This document shows, one piece after another, positions 8,648-18,498 of a stretch of 64,000 nt of DNA (positions are counted from its first letter, which is position 1; every line of letters starts with the position of its first letter). The translations under genes and the position numbers were made by a program. The notes under the pieces were generated by a model. The model was not told where the DNA came from and made no database searches. It worked only from the letters and a program-made list of their open reading frames with translations. Source of the DNA: Paenibacillus barcinonensis. GTDB lineage: Bacteria > Bacillota > Bacilli > Paenibacillales > Paenibacillaceae. The stretch covers positions 103,093-167,092 of the forward strand of contig NZ_QJSW01000013.1 of assembly GCF_003217495.1 (NCBI RefSeq). Direction: 5' to 3'.

Positions 8648-11077
8648 ATGAACGTAATCAAGGAGAAACTCGTTGTCATTGGTAACGGTATGGCTGGAAT
8701 CAGCACCGTTGAACAAATTTTAAAGCTATCTACACGTTTTGATATTACTGTAATTGGTACAGAGCCTTATCCGAACTACAATCGCATTATGCTCTCCTAC
8801 GTTCTGGAAGGCAGCAAAACGCTGGACGACATCGTGCTCAATGACCTTCACTGGTATGAGGATTATGGCATCACCCTGCATACGGGAACTACAGTTTCCC
8901 GAATTGATGCTGAGACACATGAGGTCATTACAGAAGCAGGAACGCGCATCGCCTATGACCAAATTATTATTGCAACCGGCTCCAGCTCCTTCATTCTCCC
9001 TGTACCAGGACATGACAAGCAAGGCGTTGTCGGATTCCGTGATATTGCTGACTGCAACGTTATGCTCGAAGCGGCCAAACAGTACAAACGGGCTGCGGTC
9101 ATTGGCGGTGGACTCCTGGGACTTGAAGCAGCCAAAGGACTTGTGCAGCTTGGTATGGACGTTACCGTTGTTCACCTCATGCATGATCTGATGGAACGCC
9201 AGCTAGATTCACAAGCATCAGCGATGCTAAAAACAGAGCTGGAGCGTCAGGGTATTCGTTTTAAAATGGGCGCACAGACTGCCGAACTGCTGGGCGGCGA
9301 TCGGGTAGAAGGACTGCGATTTGCCGATGAATCGGTGCTCAATGTTGATTTTGTCGTTATGGCTGTAGGCATCAAGCCCAATGTTGAAGTTGCTCGTGCA
9401 AGCGGTATTGAAGTAAGCCGGGGTATTGTTGTTAATGATTACATGCAAACCTCTCTGGAAAATGTATACTCTGTCGGGGAGTGTACAGAGCACCGCGGTG
9501 TATGTTACGGTCTGGTCGCTCCCCTGTTTGAGCAAGGCATGGTTCTGGCGAAACATATCTGTGGCGTTGAAACTGCTCCTTATGAAGGCTCAGTTGTATC
9601 TACCAAGCTCAAAATCTCAGGTGTCGACGTCTTCTCTACGGGTGAATTTATAGACAGCCCGGAGCATACGGTTATCTCACATAAGGATGACTGGAGACGC
9701 ACCTACAAAAAAATACTGTTGCGTGACAACAAAATGGTCGGTGCCGTACTCTTTGGTGACATTACTGATGCTGCCGAGCTACAGAAGCTGATCAAAAATC
9801 AGACGGAAATGACGGAAGAATTGTACAGCTCACTCATGGGAACAAGCTGCGGTGGACACAAAAAAGCTACTTCTGTTGAAGCGATGCCGGAAGATGAAAT
9901 TGTATGTGGATGCAATGGGGTCACCAAAGGGGCCATCGTGGATGTGATTACTAACCAGGGACTTACAACGGTCGATGAGATTAAAGCCTGCACGGGTGCA
10001 ACCCGCTCTTGCGGTGGATGTAAGCCGGTGGTAGAACAGATATTGCAGTATGTGCTTGGCGATGGCTTCACAGCCGGAGCCAAACAGGGAATTTGTAGCT
10101 GTACTTCTCTTGGACGGGATGAGATTGTAGCCGAAATTCGGGAGAAAGGGCTGCAAACAAGCAAAGAGGTTATGCATGTGCTTGGCTGGAGCCAGCCCGA
10201 AGGCTGCTCCAAATGCCGTCCGGCCATTAACTACTATCTGGGCATGATCTATCCAGGCACATACGAGGACGAGAAGGAATCCCGTTTTGTGAACGAACGC
10301 ATGAACGCCAATATTCAAAAAGATGGGACTTACACGGTCGTGCCTCGGATGTATGGCGGCGTAACTACCCCGGAAGAACTGAAACGTATCGCAGATATCT
10401 CGGTCAAATACGATATTAAAGCCGTTAAAGTGACGGGCGGTCAACGTCTTGATCTGATCGGTGTCAAAAAGGAAGACCTGCCTAAGGTCTGGGCCGAGCT
10501 GGATATGCCCTCAGGTTATGCTTACGCCAAATCACTGCGCACCGTCAAAACATGTGTCGGCTCCCAGTTCTGCCGCTTCGGCACACAGGATTCCATGGCG
10601 ATGGGTGCACGAATTGAACGAAAATTCGAACGGCTTGATCTGCCAGCTAAATTTAAATATGCTGTAAACGGCTGCCCGCGGAACTGTGCAGAATCCTGCA
10701 CGAAGGATATCGGTATCGTTGGTAATGACGGCGGCTGGGAAATCTTCATCGGTGGTAACGGCGGCATCAAAGCCAGACTGGCCGATTCGCTGTGCAAAGT
10801 GAAAAGCGACGATGAGCTCATTGAGCTGTGCGGAGCCATTATGCAATATTATCGGGAAACTGGTAACTATCTGGAGCGGACATCGGAGTGGGTGGAGCGT
10901 ATGGGGCTTGAGCAGATCCGTTCGGTCGTCGTAGACAATCTGGAGGAACGCAAAGCGCTGATGGCACGCATCGAGTTTGCGCTGCAGCATGTTGAAGACC
11001 CGTGGAAAAAAGCACTTCGCAACGAAGAAGGCCAAATCAAGCTGTTCCACGGCATTGAAGTTACGGCCAGACCATAA
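8648..11077 (+). CDS. nirB: Assimilatory nitrite reductase [NAD(P)H], large subunit
   Basis: About 809 residues; reduces nitrite to ammonium with NAD(P)H through FAD, Fe-S and siroheme. Domain order: an FAD/NAD-binding oxidoreductase (GNGMAGIS at the start, second Rossmann GGGLLGLEAAKG near residue 155), two BFD-like [2Fe-2S] segments (CGCNGVTKG...SCGGCKP near 420-465 and CSCTSLG...CSKCRP near 485-530), then the sulfite/nitrite reductase half with siroheme/4Fe-4S cysteines in CVGSQFCRFG and CPRNCAESC. The ATG at 8648 follows GGGAGG; a longer frame from 8606 lacks a ribosome binding site. It leads the nirB-nirD-nirC operon. Confidence 0.96.
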   Translation: MNVIKEKLVVIGNGMAGISTVEQILKLSTRFDITVIGTEPYPNYNRIMLSYVLEGSKTLDDIVLNDLHWYEDYGITLHTGTTVSRIDAETHEVITEAGTRIAYDQIIIATGSSSFILPVPGHDKQGVVGFRDIADCNVMLEAAKQYKRAAVIGGGLLGLEAAKGLVQLGMDVTVVHLMHDLMERQLDSQASAMLKTELERQGIRFKMGAQTAELLGGDRVEGLRFADESVLNVDFVVMAVGIKPNVEVARASGIEVSRGIVVNDYMQTSLENVYSVGECTEHRGVCYGLVAPLFEQGMVLAKHICGVETAPYEGSVVSTKLKISGVDVFSTGEFIDSPEHTVISHKDDWRRTYKKILLRDNKMVGAVLFGDITDAAELQKLIKNQTEMTEELYSSLMGTSCGGHKKATSVEAMPEDEIVCGCNGVTKGAIVDVITNQGLTTVDEIKACTGATRSCGGCKPVVEQILQYVLGDGFTAGAKQGICSCTSLGRDEIVAEIREKGLQTSKEVMHVLGWSQPEGCSKCRPAINYYLGMIYPGTYEDEKESRFVNERMNANIQKDGTYTVVPRMYGGVTTPEELKRIADISVKYDIKAVKVTGGQRLDLIGVKKEDLPKVWAELDMPSGYAYAKSLRTVKTCVGSQFCRFGTQDSMAMGARIERKFERLDLPAKFKYAVNGCPRNCAESCTKDIGIVGNDGGWEIFIGGNGGIKARLADSLCKVKSDDELIELCGAIMQYYRETGNYLERTSEWVERMGLEQIRSVVVDNLEERKALMARIEFALQHVEDPWKKALRNEEGQIKLFHGIEVTARP

Positions 11078-11159
11078 GCAGCATCACAGCAGCTGCATGT
11101 CTAACTTGATATTTCATGGAATAATACAGATAAATCGTTGATAAAGGAGTGGTTTTACA

Positions 11160-11486
11160 ATGACGACCAAACAAACAGGTGCGTATTATCCCGCTGGCAC
11201 AGTCGATGAGTTTCTGCCCCGCATCGGCAGAGTTGTCGAGATTGAAGATGAGCAGCTTGCGGTATTTCGCACTTCGGATGGCACCATCTATGCTGCCGAC
11301 AACCATAACCCCCACCCCAAGGGTGGCCCGCTGGCCGAAGGCATCGTTTCAGGGCACTATCTGTATGACCCGCTGTACGATTGGAAAATTGATCTGACTA
11401 CCGGTCAGGTGCAGGCCCCCGACACTGGACAAGTGAAGATGTACCCGGTCAAGGTGGAGAATGAACAGGTCTGGATCGCTGTATAA
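11160..11486 (+). CDS. nirD: Nitrite reductase [NAD(P)H], small subunit
   Basis: A 108-residue NirD protein, structurally a Rieske-like fold. The usual Rieske Cys/His ligands are absent (ADNHNPHPKGG where CxH would be), which is normal for NirD. It is needed with NirB for nitrite reduction. AAAGGAG precedes the ATG. It sits 82 bases after nirB and 57 bases before the transporter gene. Confidence 0.93.
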   Translation: MTTKQTGAYYPAGTVDEFLPRIGRVVEIEDEQLAVFRTSDGTIYAADNHNPHPKGGPLAEGIVSGHYLYDPLYDWKIDLTTGQVQAPDTGQVKMYPVKVENEQVWIAV

Positions 11487-11543
11487 CATTTTACTGTAGC
11501 ATGTATGGATGGATATTGATGTTGATTAATGGGGGAAAGCGTG

Positions 11544-12326
11544 ATGTACACACCAGGTGTTGAAGGAATTATTGAAGCTGCCGTTAAAAAAAGAGACCAG
11601 ATGAACGCAAGCCTTCCAAGATATATGGTCGCTGCCTTAATGGCAGGCGCCTATGTGGGGCTGGGCATCATATTAATTTTCAGTATCGGCGCTCCATTAC
11701 TCGCGGCGCATTCGCCACTGCAAACGATGCTGATGGGCATGTCCTTCGGACTTGCACTGACACTCGTTATCTTTGCCGGGTCGGAACTGTTCACAGGCAA
11801 TAACATGTTTTTTACAATGAGCACACTCGCCGGACGAACCACGGTGAAGGATACGCTCAAAAACTGGGGACTGGTCTTCATTGGCAACCTGATCGGTGCC
11901 GTACTGCTCAGTCTGCTGATTGTTGGCAGCGGTCTGTTCAAAACAGCCGCACCGGAACATCTGCTGTTTGTCGTATCTGCCAAAAAGATGGCTGCACCGA
12001 TATCTGAGCTTTTCTTCCGCGGTATTCTCTGTAACTGGCTCGTATGTCTGGCGATCTGGATGGCTGCCCGCTCCAAAGAGGACATTGCCAAGCTTGTGCT
12101 TATCTGGTGGTGTCTATACGCCTTTATTGCAAGCGGATATGAACACAGCGTAGCCAATATGACCCTGCTGTCGCTGGCATGGCTGCTGCCGAACCACCCG
12201 GATACGATCTCTGTGGCTGGCTGGTTCCACAACATGATTCCTGTCACACTTGGCAACATCATCGGCGGAGCATTGTTTGTTGGCATGGCTTACTGGTACA
12301 CCTCTCCGGTACGTAAAAAAGCATAA
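11544..12326 (+). CDS. Formate/nitrite transporter family protein (NirC-like)
   Basis: About 260 residues with six membrane segments and the FNT signature (FAGSELFTGNNMFF near residue 80; ASGYEHSVANM near 200). FNT proteins are pentameric channels for small anions; behind nirBD the substrate is very likely nitrite. The ATG at 11544 is chosen because GGGGGAAAG precedes it closely; an ATG five codons earlier lacks a site. The operon ends at a strong terminator. Confidence 0.9.
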   Translation: MYTPGVEGIIEAAVKKRDQMNASLPRYMVAALMAGAYVGLGIILIFSIGAPLLAAHSPLQTMLMGMSFGLALTLVIFAGSELFTGNNMFFTMSTLAGRTTVKDTLKNWGLVFIGNLIGAVLLSLLIVGSGLFKTAAPEHLLFVVSAKKMAAPISELFFRGILCNWLVCLAIWMAARSKEDIAKLVLIWWCLYAFIASGYEHSVANMTLLSLAWLLPNHPDTISVAGWFHNMIPVTLGNIIGGALFVGMAYWYTSPVRKKA

Positions 12327-12345
12327 AAGAGTTGTTGCTTCTGAT

Positions 12346-12393
12346 GCCGCGGGGAGTGCTGAGTCTGTTTCAGCACTCCCCGCGGCTTTTTGA
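12346..12393 (+). terminator. Strong terminator of the nir operon
   Basis: A perfect 17-pair GC-rich stem (GCCGCGGGGAGTGCTGA and its complement) with a seven-base loop, followed by TTTTT. Confidence 0.93.
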
Positions 12394-12504
12394 TCTTCAT
12401 TTTACAAATTTACAAAGGGTGTATACATCTTTAATCTCCGGTTAACATAACAGCAGTATAGTCGGTGTATATACTACCTCAACTTGCAAAGGATGATCAC
12501 TTCT

Positions 12505-13134
12505 ATGGGCATTCATACGTACTTCCGATCACTGAACGATCTCGAACGTATTATTCGCACCCCTGGCAAATTCAAATTTGAAGAACACTGTGTATCCGCC
12601 CACTCCTGGAAAGTTGTACAGTACGCCAAAACGTTGGCCGATATCGAGGAACAGCAAGGCGTAAGCATTGACTGGAAAAAATTATACGAGATCACCAGCA
12701 GCCACGATTACGGCGAAATTTTCATTGGTGATATCAAAACACCGGTCAAACATTATTCACTGGAGCTTCGTTCCATGCTGCAGCAGGTGGAAGAAGGTAT
12801 GGTGTCTCATTTTATCAATGAGAATATACCCGAACAATTTCAGGACATTTTCCGCAGACAGCTTCGTGAAGGCAAGGACAATTCCGTTGAAGGGCTTATT
12901 CTTGAAGTGGCCGACAAGATGGATCAGGTGTATGAAGCATTTGCAGAGCTCCAGCGTGGCAATACCGAAAAAGAATTTATCGTGATGTACCGCTACGCAT
13001 TGATCAAGATCAAGAATATCGACCTCCACTGTGTCCGTTATTTCCTGAACCACATCCTGCCTGACATTATCGAAGAAGGTAATCGCTCCCCGTTTGATAT
13101 CCGCAAAATAACTGAAGAAGCGTTACAGCAATAA
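12505..13134 (+). CDS. HD-domain phosphohydrolase, YfbR-like
   Basis: About 209 residues with metal-binding HD-domain marks: AHSWKV near residue 32 and SSHDYGEIFIGD near residue 65, then helices with EVADKMDQVYEAF. YfbR-type enzymes are 5'-deoxynucleotidases; I infer a similar nucleotide phosphohydrolase role, but HD proteins vary widely. The ATG at 12505 follows AAAGGA after about 11 bases; in-frame starts at 12484 and 12493 are less supported. Single gene, closed by a hairpin. Confidence 0.8.
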   Translation: MGIHTYFRSLNDLERIIRTPGKFKFEEHCVSAHSWKVVQYAKTLADIEEQQGVSIDWKKLYEITSSHDYGEIFIGDIKTPVKHYSLELRSMLQQVEEGMVSHFINENIPEQFQDIFRRQLREGKDNSVEGLILEVADKMDQVYEAFAELQRGNTEKEFIVMYRYALIKIKNIDLHCVRYFLNHILPDIIEEGNRSPFDIRKITEEALQQ

Positions 13135-13135
13135 A

Positions 13136-13188
13136 CAAGCTCAGCCCATCCGGATTGCTTTGATCCATGGACAGGAGCTTTTTTTATT
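13136..13188 (+). terminator. Probable terminator after the HD-domain gene
   Basis: AAGCTC pairs with GAGCTT at the base of a long loop with weaker internal pairing, followed by seven T. Confidence 0.6.
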
Positions 13189-13199
13189 GCCTCCATCCT

Positions 13200-13278
13200 G
13201 CAAAAAGAAACCCTCACCTGAACAATGTGTACATCGTTCAATGTAAAGAACGACATACACATAAGTACCAGATGAGGG
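13200..13278 (-). terminator. Terminator of the tetR-MFS operon
   Basis: Read on the minus strand, CCCTCATCTG pairs with CAGGTGAGGG, with further pairing inside (TGTGTA/TACACA and GTCGTTC/GAACGAT), and is followed by TTTCTTTTTG. The 68-base hairpin is placed to end the MFS gene. Confidence 0.65.
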
Positions 13279-13316
13279 CGATCATATCCTATCTTTGTTA
13301 TCTTCTTTTACTCTAC

Positions 13317-14645
13317 TTAATCATGCGCCAGCCCGCCCACATCGGGAGGTGACGTAATATCACTGCTCTGCTCCAGAGATTTGATCATTTTCAGACGTGA
13401 TGTGACAATTGCAATCAGAATGACGAACAGACCTGAAATGATAAACAGCAACGCAATGCCTCGGCCCGGACCGGTTCCGATAATCTGACCTACGGATGAC
13501 GCCAGTGCGCCTCCCTCCACCATCAGCGGATTAAACACATGGTCGGCCAAAAATCCGGCCAGGCTGTAAGCGATAATAAAACCTAGTTGAGACAGGATAC
13601 CGATGATCCCCCACACCCTGCCCTGCTTTTCATTAGCAATATTGTTACGTACCAATACGTCTGCACTCATATTCACAAACGGCAGTGAGGAGAGGAACAG
13701 GAATCCCGCAAAGATGATGAAGTAGATGTTGGTTGACACTCCGATCAACGAAAATGCCAAACCGCACATAATCATGCCTGCTACCAGCACATTTGAATAT
13801 TTCTTGGTCATTGTAAAAATACCGATGCACAAGCTGCTGATCAGCATGCCAATGGCACTAACCGATTGAAAGGTTCCCAATGTCTTGGCATCGGTAAACG
13901 AGAGCAGCATCGGGCCAATAAGGGTCTCCAGAAATCCGAGATAGAAGGTGACCAGTGAAATAATAATAACGAGCAGCAGCACGCCCTTGTTGGTAACGAC
14001 TTCTCTCCAGCCTTCCTTAATATCCGTCATCCAGTTGTGCTCTTCTTTGTCCTCCCGCTCTACCTTCATGCTCTTGCGAATAACGAGCACAGCCAGAATG
14101 GCAACCAGAAACGTCGCGATATTGATCATCATAATGACCTCAATGGATGTGATACTAAGCAGAATACCCGCAATAATTGGTGAAAATAAAAACTTGGAGG
14201 ATTCTGCAAGTTGCACCAGTCCGCTGCCTTTGGAGAACTGATCCTTATCCAGCAGGTCTGTCGCTGACGCCTTATATGCAGGACTTTGCAGTGCCGAGAA
14301 TACGGAGCTGAAGGCAACACCTACATAAATATGCCATAGCTGAATATCCCCTGTAAGCATGATCGACAGTATAAAAACCAGACCCGCAGCAGAGCCAAGA
14401 TCACCAATGATCATCATTGTACGACGGTCAAACCGGTCTGCGAGCACTCCGCCAATAGGCCGAAGCAGGATGTTAGGCAGAAATGTAAACAAGGTAATCA
14501 GCGCAACGCTGGTTGCCGTGTTTGTTTTTTCGAAGGCATAGACCCCCAGTGAAAAAGCGGTAAGTCCGATACCGATCATTGAGATCAGTTGACCGAACCA
14601 GACAATCAAAAATTTACCAAATGATTTATGAGTAGTTTGTTCCAT
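13317..14645 (-). CDS. Major facilitator superfamily efflux transporter
   Basis: A 442-residue transporter with about 12 membrane segments and the MFS loop motif GGVLADRFDRR between segments 2 and 3. It follows a TetR gene by 20 bases, and AAAGGAGT precedes the ATG. The pairing with a self-regulated TetR suggests drug or metabolite efflux. Because it lies directly downstream of the biosynthetic cluster on the same strand, it may export or confer resistance to the product; that is inference, since the TetR operator makes it a separately controlled unit. Confidence 0.88.
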   Translation of the reverse strand: MEQTTHKSFGKFLIVWFGQLISMIGIGLTAFSLGVYAFEKTNTATSVALITLFTFLPNILLRPIGGVLADRFDRRTMMIIGDLGSAAGLVFILSIMLTGDIQLWHIYVGVAFSSVFSALQSPAYKASATDLLDKDQFSKGSGLVQLAESSKFLFSPIIAGILLSITSIEVIMMINIATFLVAILAVLVIRKSMKVEREDKEEHNWMTDIKEGWREVVTNKGVLLLVIIISLVTFYLGFLETLIGPMLLSFTDAKTLGTFQSVSAIGMLISSLCIGIFTMTKKYSNVLVAGMIMCGLAFSLIGVSTNIYFIIFAGFLFLSSLPFVNMSADVLVRNNIANEKQGRVWGIIGILSQLGFIIAYSLAGFLADHVFNPLMVEGGALASSVGQIIGTGPGRGIALLFIISGLFVILIAIVTSRLKMIKSLEQSSDITSPPDVGGLAHD

Positions 14646-14665
14646 GGATAATACTCCTTTCGTGG

Positions 14666-15301
14666 CTAAGCTTGATGTGGGAAATACAGTTCTGTTACAT
14701 AAGCAAAACTACCATGTTCGGCACCGAGTACCCGTTCCATAATCTGACTGAATGCTCTAACCTTCTTCTGAAACTCTTCCTCTTCCCAATGAAAGATGCC
14801 CTGATCCAGCAAAAACTGTGAAGATACCAGCAAAAATTCGATACTCTCTTGAGGAGCCGGGGTATGAAACACGCCTTCCTGAATGCCCTGTTCCACCACT
14901 TCTGCCAGAATAGGACTCAGACGAATGACCGTTTCAACCAAGCTTTTCTGATGCATCTCAACGTTCTGCACACTGTGCAGCTGCTCAATGACCCCAAGCT
15001 TTCGATCGTCAGGCTGATTCTGAGTCATAATGATACGGAAGATTTTCTCATGCGCACTAAGCCCGGGATCTGCCACTACACGTCGTGCCGCAGCCTCACC
15101 GCTCATGATAAAACGCATGACGATGGCATGCATGACCTCCTCCTTGGACTGGAAGTAATAATAAAATGTGCCCTTCGCAATCTCACATGCCTGGAGGATG
15201 TCTATGATCGTTGCTTTGGTATATCCCTTGGTCACAAACAGCATCTCGGCCGCATCCAAAATGTCGTTTCTGCGTTCCTCGGGAGTTTTCATCAATCTCA
15301 T
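14666..15301 (-). CDS. TetR-family transcriptional regulator
   Basis: 211 residues. The N-terminal TetR helix-turn-helix is clear (RRNDILDAAEMLF then IIDILQACEIAKGTFYYYF, residues about 10-55). The C-terminal ligand-binding part is divergent, as usual. A perfect 19-bp palindrome lies 21 bases before the ATG and is the probable autoregulatory operator. It is the first gene of a two-gene operon with the MFS transporter. The ligand is unknown; the neighbouring cluster product is a candidate. Confidence 0.9.
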   Translation of the reverse strand: MRLMKTPEERRNDILDAAEMLFVTKGYTKATIIDILQACEIAKGTFYYYFQSKEEVMHAIVMRFIMSGEAAARRVVADPGLSAHEKIFRIIMTQNQPDDRKLGVIEQLHSVQNVEMHQKSLVETVIRLSPILAEVVEQGIQEGVFHTPAPQESIEFLLVSSQFLLDQGIFHWEEEEFQKKVRAFSQIMERVLGAEHGSFAYVTELYFPHQA

Positions 15302-15321
15302 ATTCTGCCCTCCAATACCTC

Positions 15322-15340
15322 TAGACCGACTGTCGGTCTA
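15322..15340. promoter_or_regulatory. TetR operator palindrome
   Basis: TAGACCGACTGTCGGTCTA is a perfect palindrome of nine-base arms around one central base, in the 61-bp gap between the ABC ATPase stop and the tetR start. GACCGAC/GTCGGTC arms are common TetR-family operators, so repression of tetR-MFS is likely. Confidence 0.75.
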
Positions 15341-15362
15341 TTCTAGTCATGAAGCTCTAGAT

Positions 15363-16130
15363 TTAGAACCCCATTTCAGTCAACCATTGTGCCAATCGAC
15401 TTTCTCTCGCCTTCAGATCCTGTTTGTCCTTGTCGTATTTCCCCATCTTTTTATCTGCAACCAGATGCCCATCCATCATAAACAACACTCGTTCCGAGCG
15501 AGCTGCAACTTTGACATCATGAGTAACCAGCAGAATGGTTGTGCCTGTCGCATTAATATCCCCAAGAATGTCCATGATTTCGTGTGTTGATTTGGAATTC
15601 AGGGCTCCGGTCGGTTCATCTCCAAACAGAATATCCGGATTGTTAATAAGCGCCCGACAGATCGCGATCCGTTGCAGCTGTCCCCCTGAAGCCTGGGTGA
15701 TATTGTGCTCGGCCAGCCCGTCAATGCCCATTTTTTTCATCAATGACATGGCACGATGGTTGATGGTCTCTCTGTTGCTGTTTTGCGCTAGATAAGCCGA
15801 GAGTATGATATTGTCGAGCAGATTTAAATTTTTGAGCAGATGAATATTTTGAAAAATAAAGCCCATTTTGGTCAAGCGCAGACTTGCCAGCTCTTTCTCT
15901 GGAAACTCTGAAATTTGCTTGCCATTAAAATAAACACTGCCTGTGCTAATCTTATCCATTCCACTGATGTTATAGAGCAAGGTCGATTTGCCTGAGCCGG
16001 ATGGGCCCATGATGGATACAAACTCTCCCTTTTGCAGCTGCAGATTGATATCTTTCAAAATACGCTGTTCTTCATTCTCGCCCATAGCGACGGATTTATT
16101 CACATCTTTGGCTTCAAGTATCGTTGTCAT
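15363..16130 (-). CDS. ABC transporter ATP-binding protein (MacB/LolD type)
   Basis: 255 residues with Walker A (GPSGSGKST near residue 42), a signature segment (ASGGQLQRI rather than LSGGQ), Walker B (DILFGDEPTG) and switch His (LLVTHDVKVA). LolD/MacB-type ATPases pair with FtsX-like permeases, and such a permease lies directly upstream (12-base gap). As the last gene of the cluster operon it probably drives product export or self-protection. The C-terminal 30 residues are charged and family-variable. Confidence 0.92.
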   Translation of the reverse strand: MTTILEAKDVNKSVAMGENEEQRILKDINLQLQKGEFVSIMGPSGSGKSTLLYNISGMDKISTGSVYFNGKQISEFPEKELASLRLTKMGFIFQNIHLLKNLNLLDNIILSAYLAQNSNRETINHRAMSLMKKMGIDGLAEHNITQASGGQLQRIAICRALINNPDILFGDEPTGALNSKSTHEIMDILGDINATGTTILLVTHDVKVAARSERVLFMMDGHLVADKKMGKYDKDKQDLKARESRLAQWLTEMGF

Positions 16131-16142
16131 GGCTCTGCCTCC

Positions 16143-18476
16143 CTATTCCACTATCATTTTCGAAATGCTGGTTTCCCGAATCGACTGAATGCTGATCCAG
16201 GCTGTAACGATAATTGTTCCTGCCAGGAGTAACGGACATAATACGTACGCCTGTAGCGGATCAACGACAAACACAATATTGGAAGCACCAAATGAAGACA
16301 TAATGCCACTAACGAGCTTGGGCCCGAGTGTATTCGAGAGGATTGTGCCTAAAGCCACACCCACGATCAAAATGGCAAGTGACATCACAACGTACTTCAG
16401 TTTGATTTTGGATAAGGCAAATCCGAGGCTTCGCAGGACTGCAATATCATTGTTATCTTTGGCGACCAGCATCTGCAGAAACAGTGAGGTAATGAGAATT
16501 GATATGAATACACCTATGACAAGAGCCAATGTTGTTACCAATTTCAATTGCTGAATAGTGCCACCGAGCGTCTGATGCAAATACCCTTGCAGATCCGTTA
16601 CTCTCGCTGGTGAGAACTCTTTCTCGTACGCTGCAACCTTGGCAGCCATCATACTGCGATCCTTCAGATCCAAACTGACTACATACCACAGCACACTATC
16701 TTTGTTATAAGGCAACAGCGCCTTCGCTGTTTTGCCACCGTTCGTCACATCCTGATAGATGCCGCTAATCGTCATCACACGATCCTCACCACTTACCTGC
16801 AAGGTCAGCTTGTCGCCGATGTTCAGTTTAAGTTCATTGGCGTTGGCATCGGAAAGGGCAATCTCCCGATCTGTTGTTGGGGCATTACCACTAAGATAAG
16901 ACAACGGAAAGACACTGAAATCTCCGCTCTCTACACTCAGATTGTCGTAGCTGCCTTCTGCATTGCGGACCTTGAACTGACTGGTCACGAGAGGTGAATA
17001 TGCTTTGACATCCTTATCATTTTTGACTTGGTTGATTAGATTCGCATAACGCTGCTCTATATCATCGGTATGCCGAAGGTCAATTCGAATGTCACTCTGA
17101 CCTACACCCATATATGAGATAAAGCTGGGCGCCTGAAGTGTATTCAAAAAGTTGATGGGCACAATCATAATGAACGAGCTGACGATGAACACAAACAGCA
17201 GTAAACGGAACATTTTGACACGCTGCATCACGTCCTTGAGTCCAAGAAAAACAGGTACGGAAGACCAGCGATTACGTGACAGACTTAACCGGTTCCGAAT
17301 GATCTGTGTATCTCCCAAACTTCCGGTACGAAGAGCTTCCACAGCCGAGATCGAACGAAAACGTCGTAATACGGTCCGGCAGAACAGAACCACCATGGCA
17401 AAGATTACACCCGCTGCAAGCAAAGGCACTGCAAAATGCAGCAATGTTTCCGGTGCTTTACCCATGTAAAGCATAATGTTGGATACAAACAGTTTATTCA
17501 CTCCAAGTGAAGCCACGTATCCCAGCACCGAAGCAACCCCGGCCATAAACACATACTTGAGCAGATATAGCCGTTTAATATCCTTTTCCGCAATACCAAT
17601 GGCTTTCATCACACTGATCTCACGGTAATCCTCCTCAATGGTCGCCAGCATAGTGAAACGAATACATAACATGGCGATCAGAATCAGCACGAGACTCACG
17701 AGTATGATAACGGCTGCGATAATCCCGTCTGTCATTGCATTAAGCACCTGGAACAACCCATAGGTCACCACAGGACCTGCATTGGGAAGGCCCGCATTTT
17801 GATAGGCTTGCGTGAACTCACTGGTCTTGGCAGGATCATTCAGACGGAATTCGATCAGGTACTCCATCTCCCCAACACCCTGCTTCAATTCCTGCCAATC
17901 ATCCGGGCTTACGATAAAACGTTTGGAGTGAACCACGGACGGATTCATCTGCGCATCACGCACAAAATCAACAATGGTGTAGGCACGTTCAAATGCCCCA
18001 TTATTGATCCGAACTTTGTCACCGATATTTAATTTGTTCTGTTGCAAATAATACACAGGCACAGCAATCTCCCCATCGCGAACCTGAATGATCTCACTGT
18101 TCAGATTCAGCAAATAGTCAAATTGCTGATTTTGTGTAACCAGATCAATATCCATGACTGTATTTTTCTCCGACTCCGCACCAAGGTACAGATTTGCCCC
18201 GTCGATGTTCACCATCTCAACAATCTGATGCTGCTCCACCAACGTATTTCCCTCGGCCCATTGGTTCACTTTGGTCTGATCCAGATCCCCGGAATGCATT
18301 TGCACAAAATGCGGTGTTTTCGATTCAGAAAACAGAAATTGAATGGAACTTGTAAGCTCCATAATCATCCGTGAACCCGAAGACACGAGCAGGGCAGCGA
18401 GCAGTACAAAAATAAACAGGGCAGCTGTAATTCCCTTTTTCCTCATCAAATCATTTCTCAGCATTCGTAGCAGCAT
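16143..18476 (-). CDS. ABC transporter permease with two FtsX-like domains
   Basis: 777 residues: an N-terminal anchor helix, a large extracytoplasmic domain (about 40-250), FtsX-like membrane segments (about 255-380), a second anchor near 425, a second extracytoplasmic domain (about 450-640) and a final set of three helices ending at the C-terminus. Family knowledge links this layout to mechanotransmission or lipopeptide-handling exporters rather than simple channels. With the adjacent ATPase it forms a complete transporter, likely dedicated to the lipopeptide-polyketide. AGAGGAG is about 12 bases before the ATG. Confidence 0.88.
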   Translation of the reverse strand: MLLRMLRNDLMRKKGITAALFIFVLLAALLVSSGSRMIMELTSSIQFLFSESKTPHFVQMHSGDLDQTKVNQWAEGNTLVEQHQIVEMVNIDGANLYLGAESEKNTVMDIDLVTQNQQFDYLLNLNSEIIQVRDGEIAVPVYYLQQNKLNIGDKVRINNGAFERAYTIVDFVRDAQMNPSVVHSKRFIVSPDDWQELKQGVGEMEYLIEFRLNDPAKTSEFTQAYQNAGLPNAGPVVTYGLFQVLNAMTDGIIAAVIILVSLVLILIAMLCIRFTMLATIEEDYREISVMKAIGIAEKDIKRLYLLKYVFMAGVASVLGYVASLGVNKLFVSNIMLYMGKAPETLLHFAVPLLAAGVIFAMVVLFCRTVLRRFRSISAVEALRTGSLGDTQIIRNRLSLSRNRWSSVPVFLGLKDVMQRVKMFRLLLFVFIVSSFIMIVPINFLNTLQAPSFISYMGVGQSDIRIDLRHTDDIEQRYANLINQVKNDKDVKAYSPLVTSQFKVRNAEGSYDNLSVESGDFSVFPLSYLSGNAPTTDREIALSDANANELKLNIGDKLTLQVSGEDRVMTISGIYQDVTNGGKTAKALLPYNKDSVLWYVVSLDLKDRSMMAAKVAAYEKEFSPARVTDLQGYLHQTLGGTIQQLKLVTTLALVIGVFISILITSLFLQMLVAKDNNDIAVLRSLGFALSKIKLKYVVMSLAILIVGVALGTILSNTLGPKLVSGIMSSFGASNIVFVVDPLQAYVLCPLLLAGTIIVTAWISIQSIRETSISKMIVE

Positions 18477-18498
18477 AAACTAACATGGCTCCTCTCAT

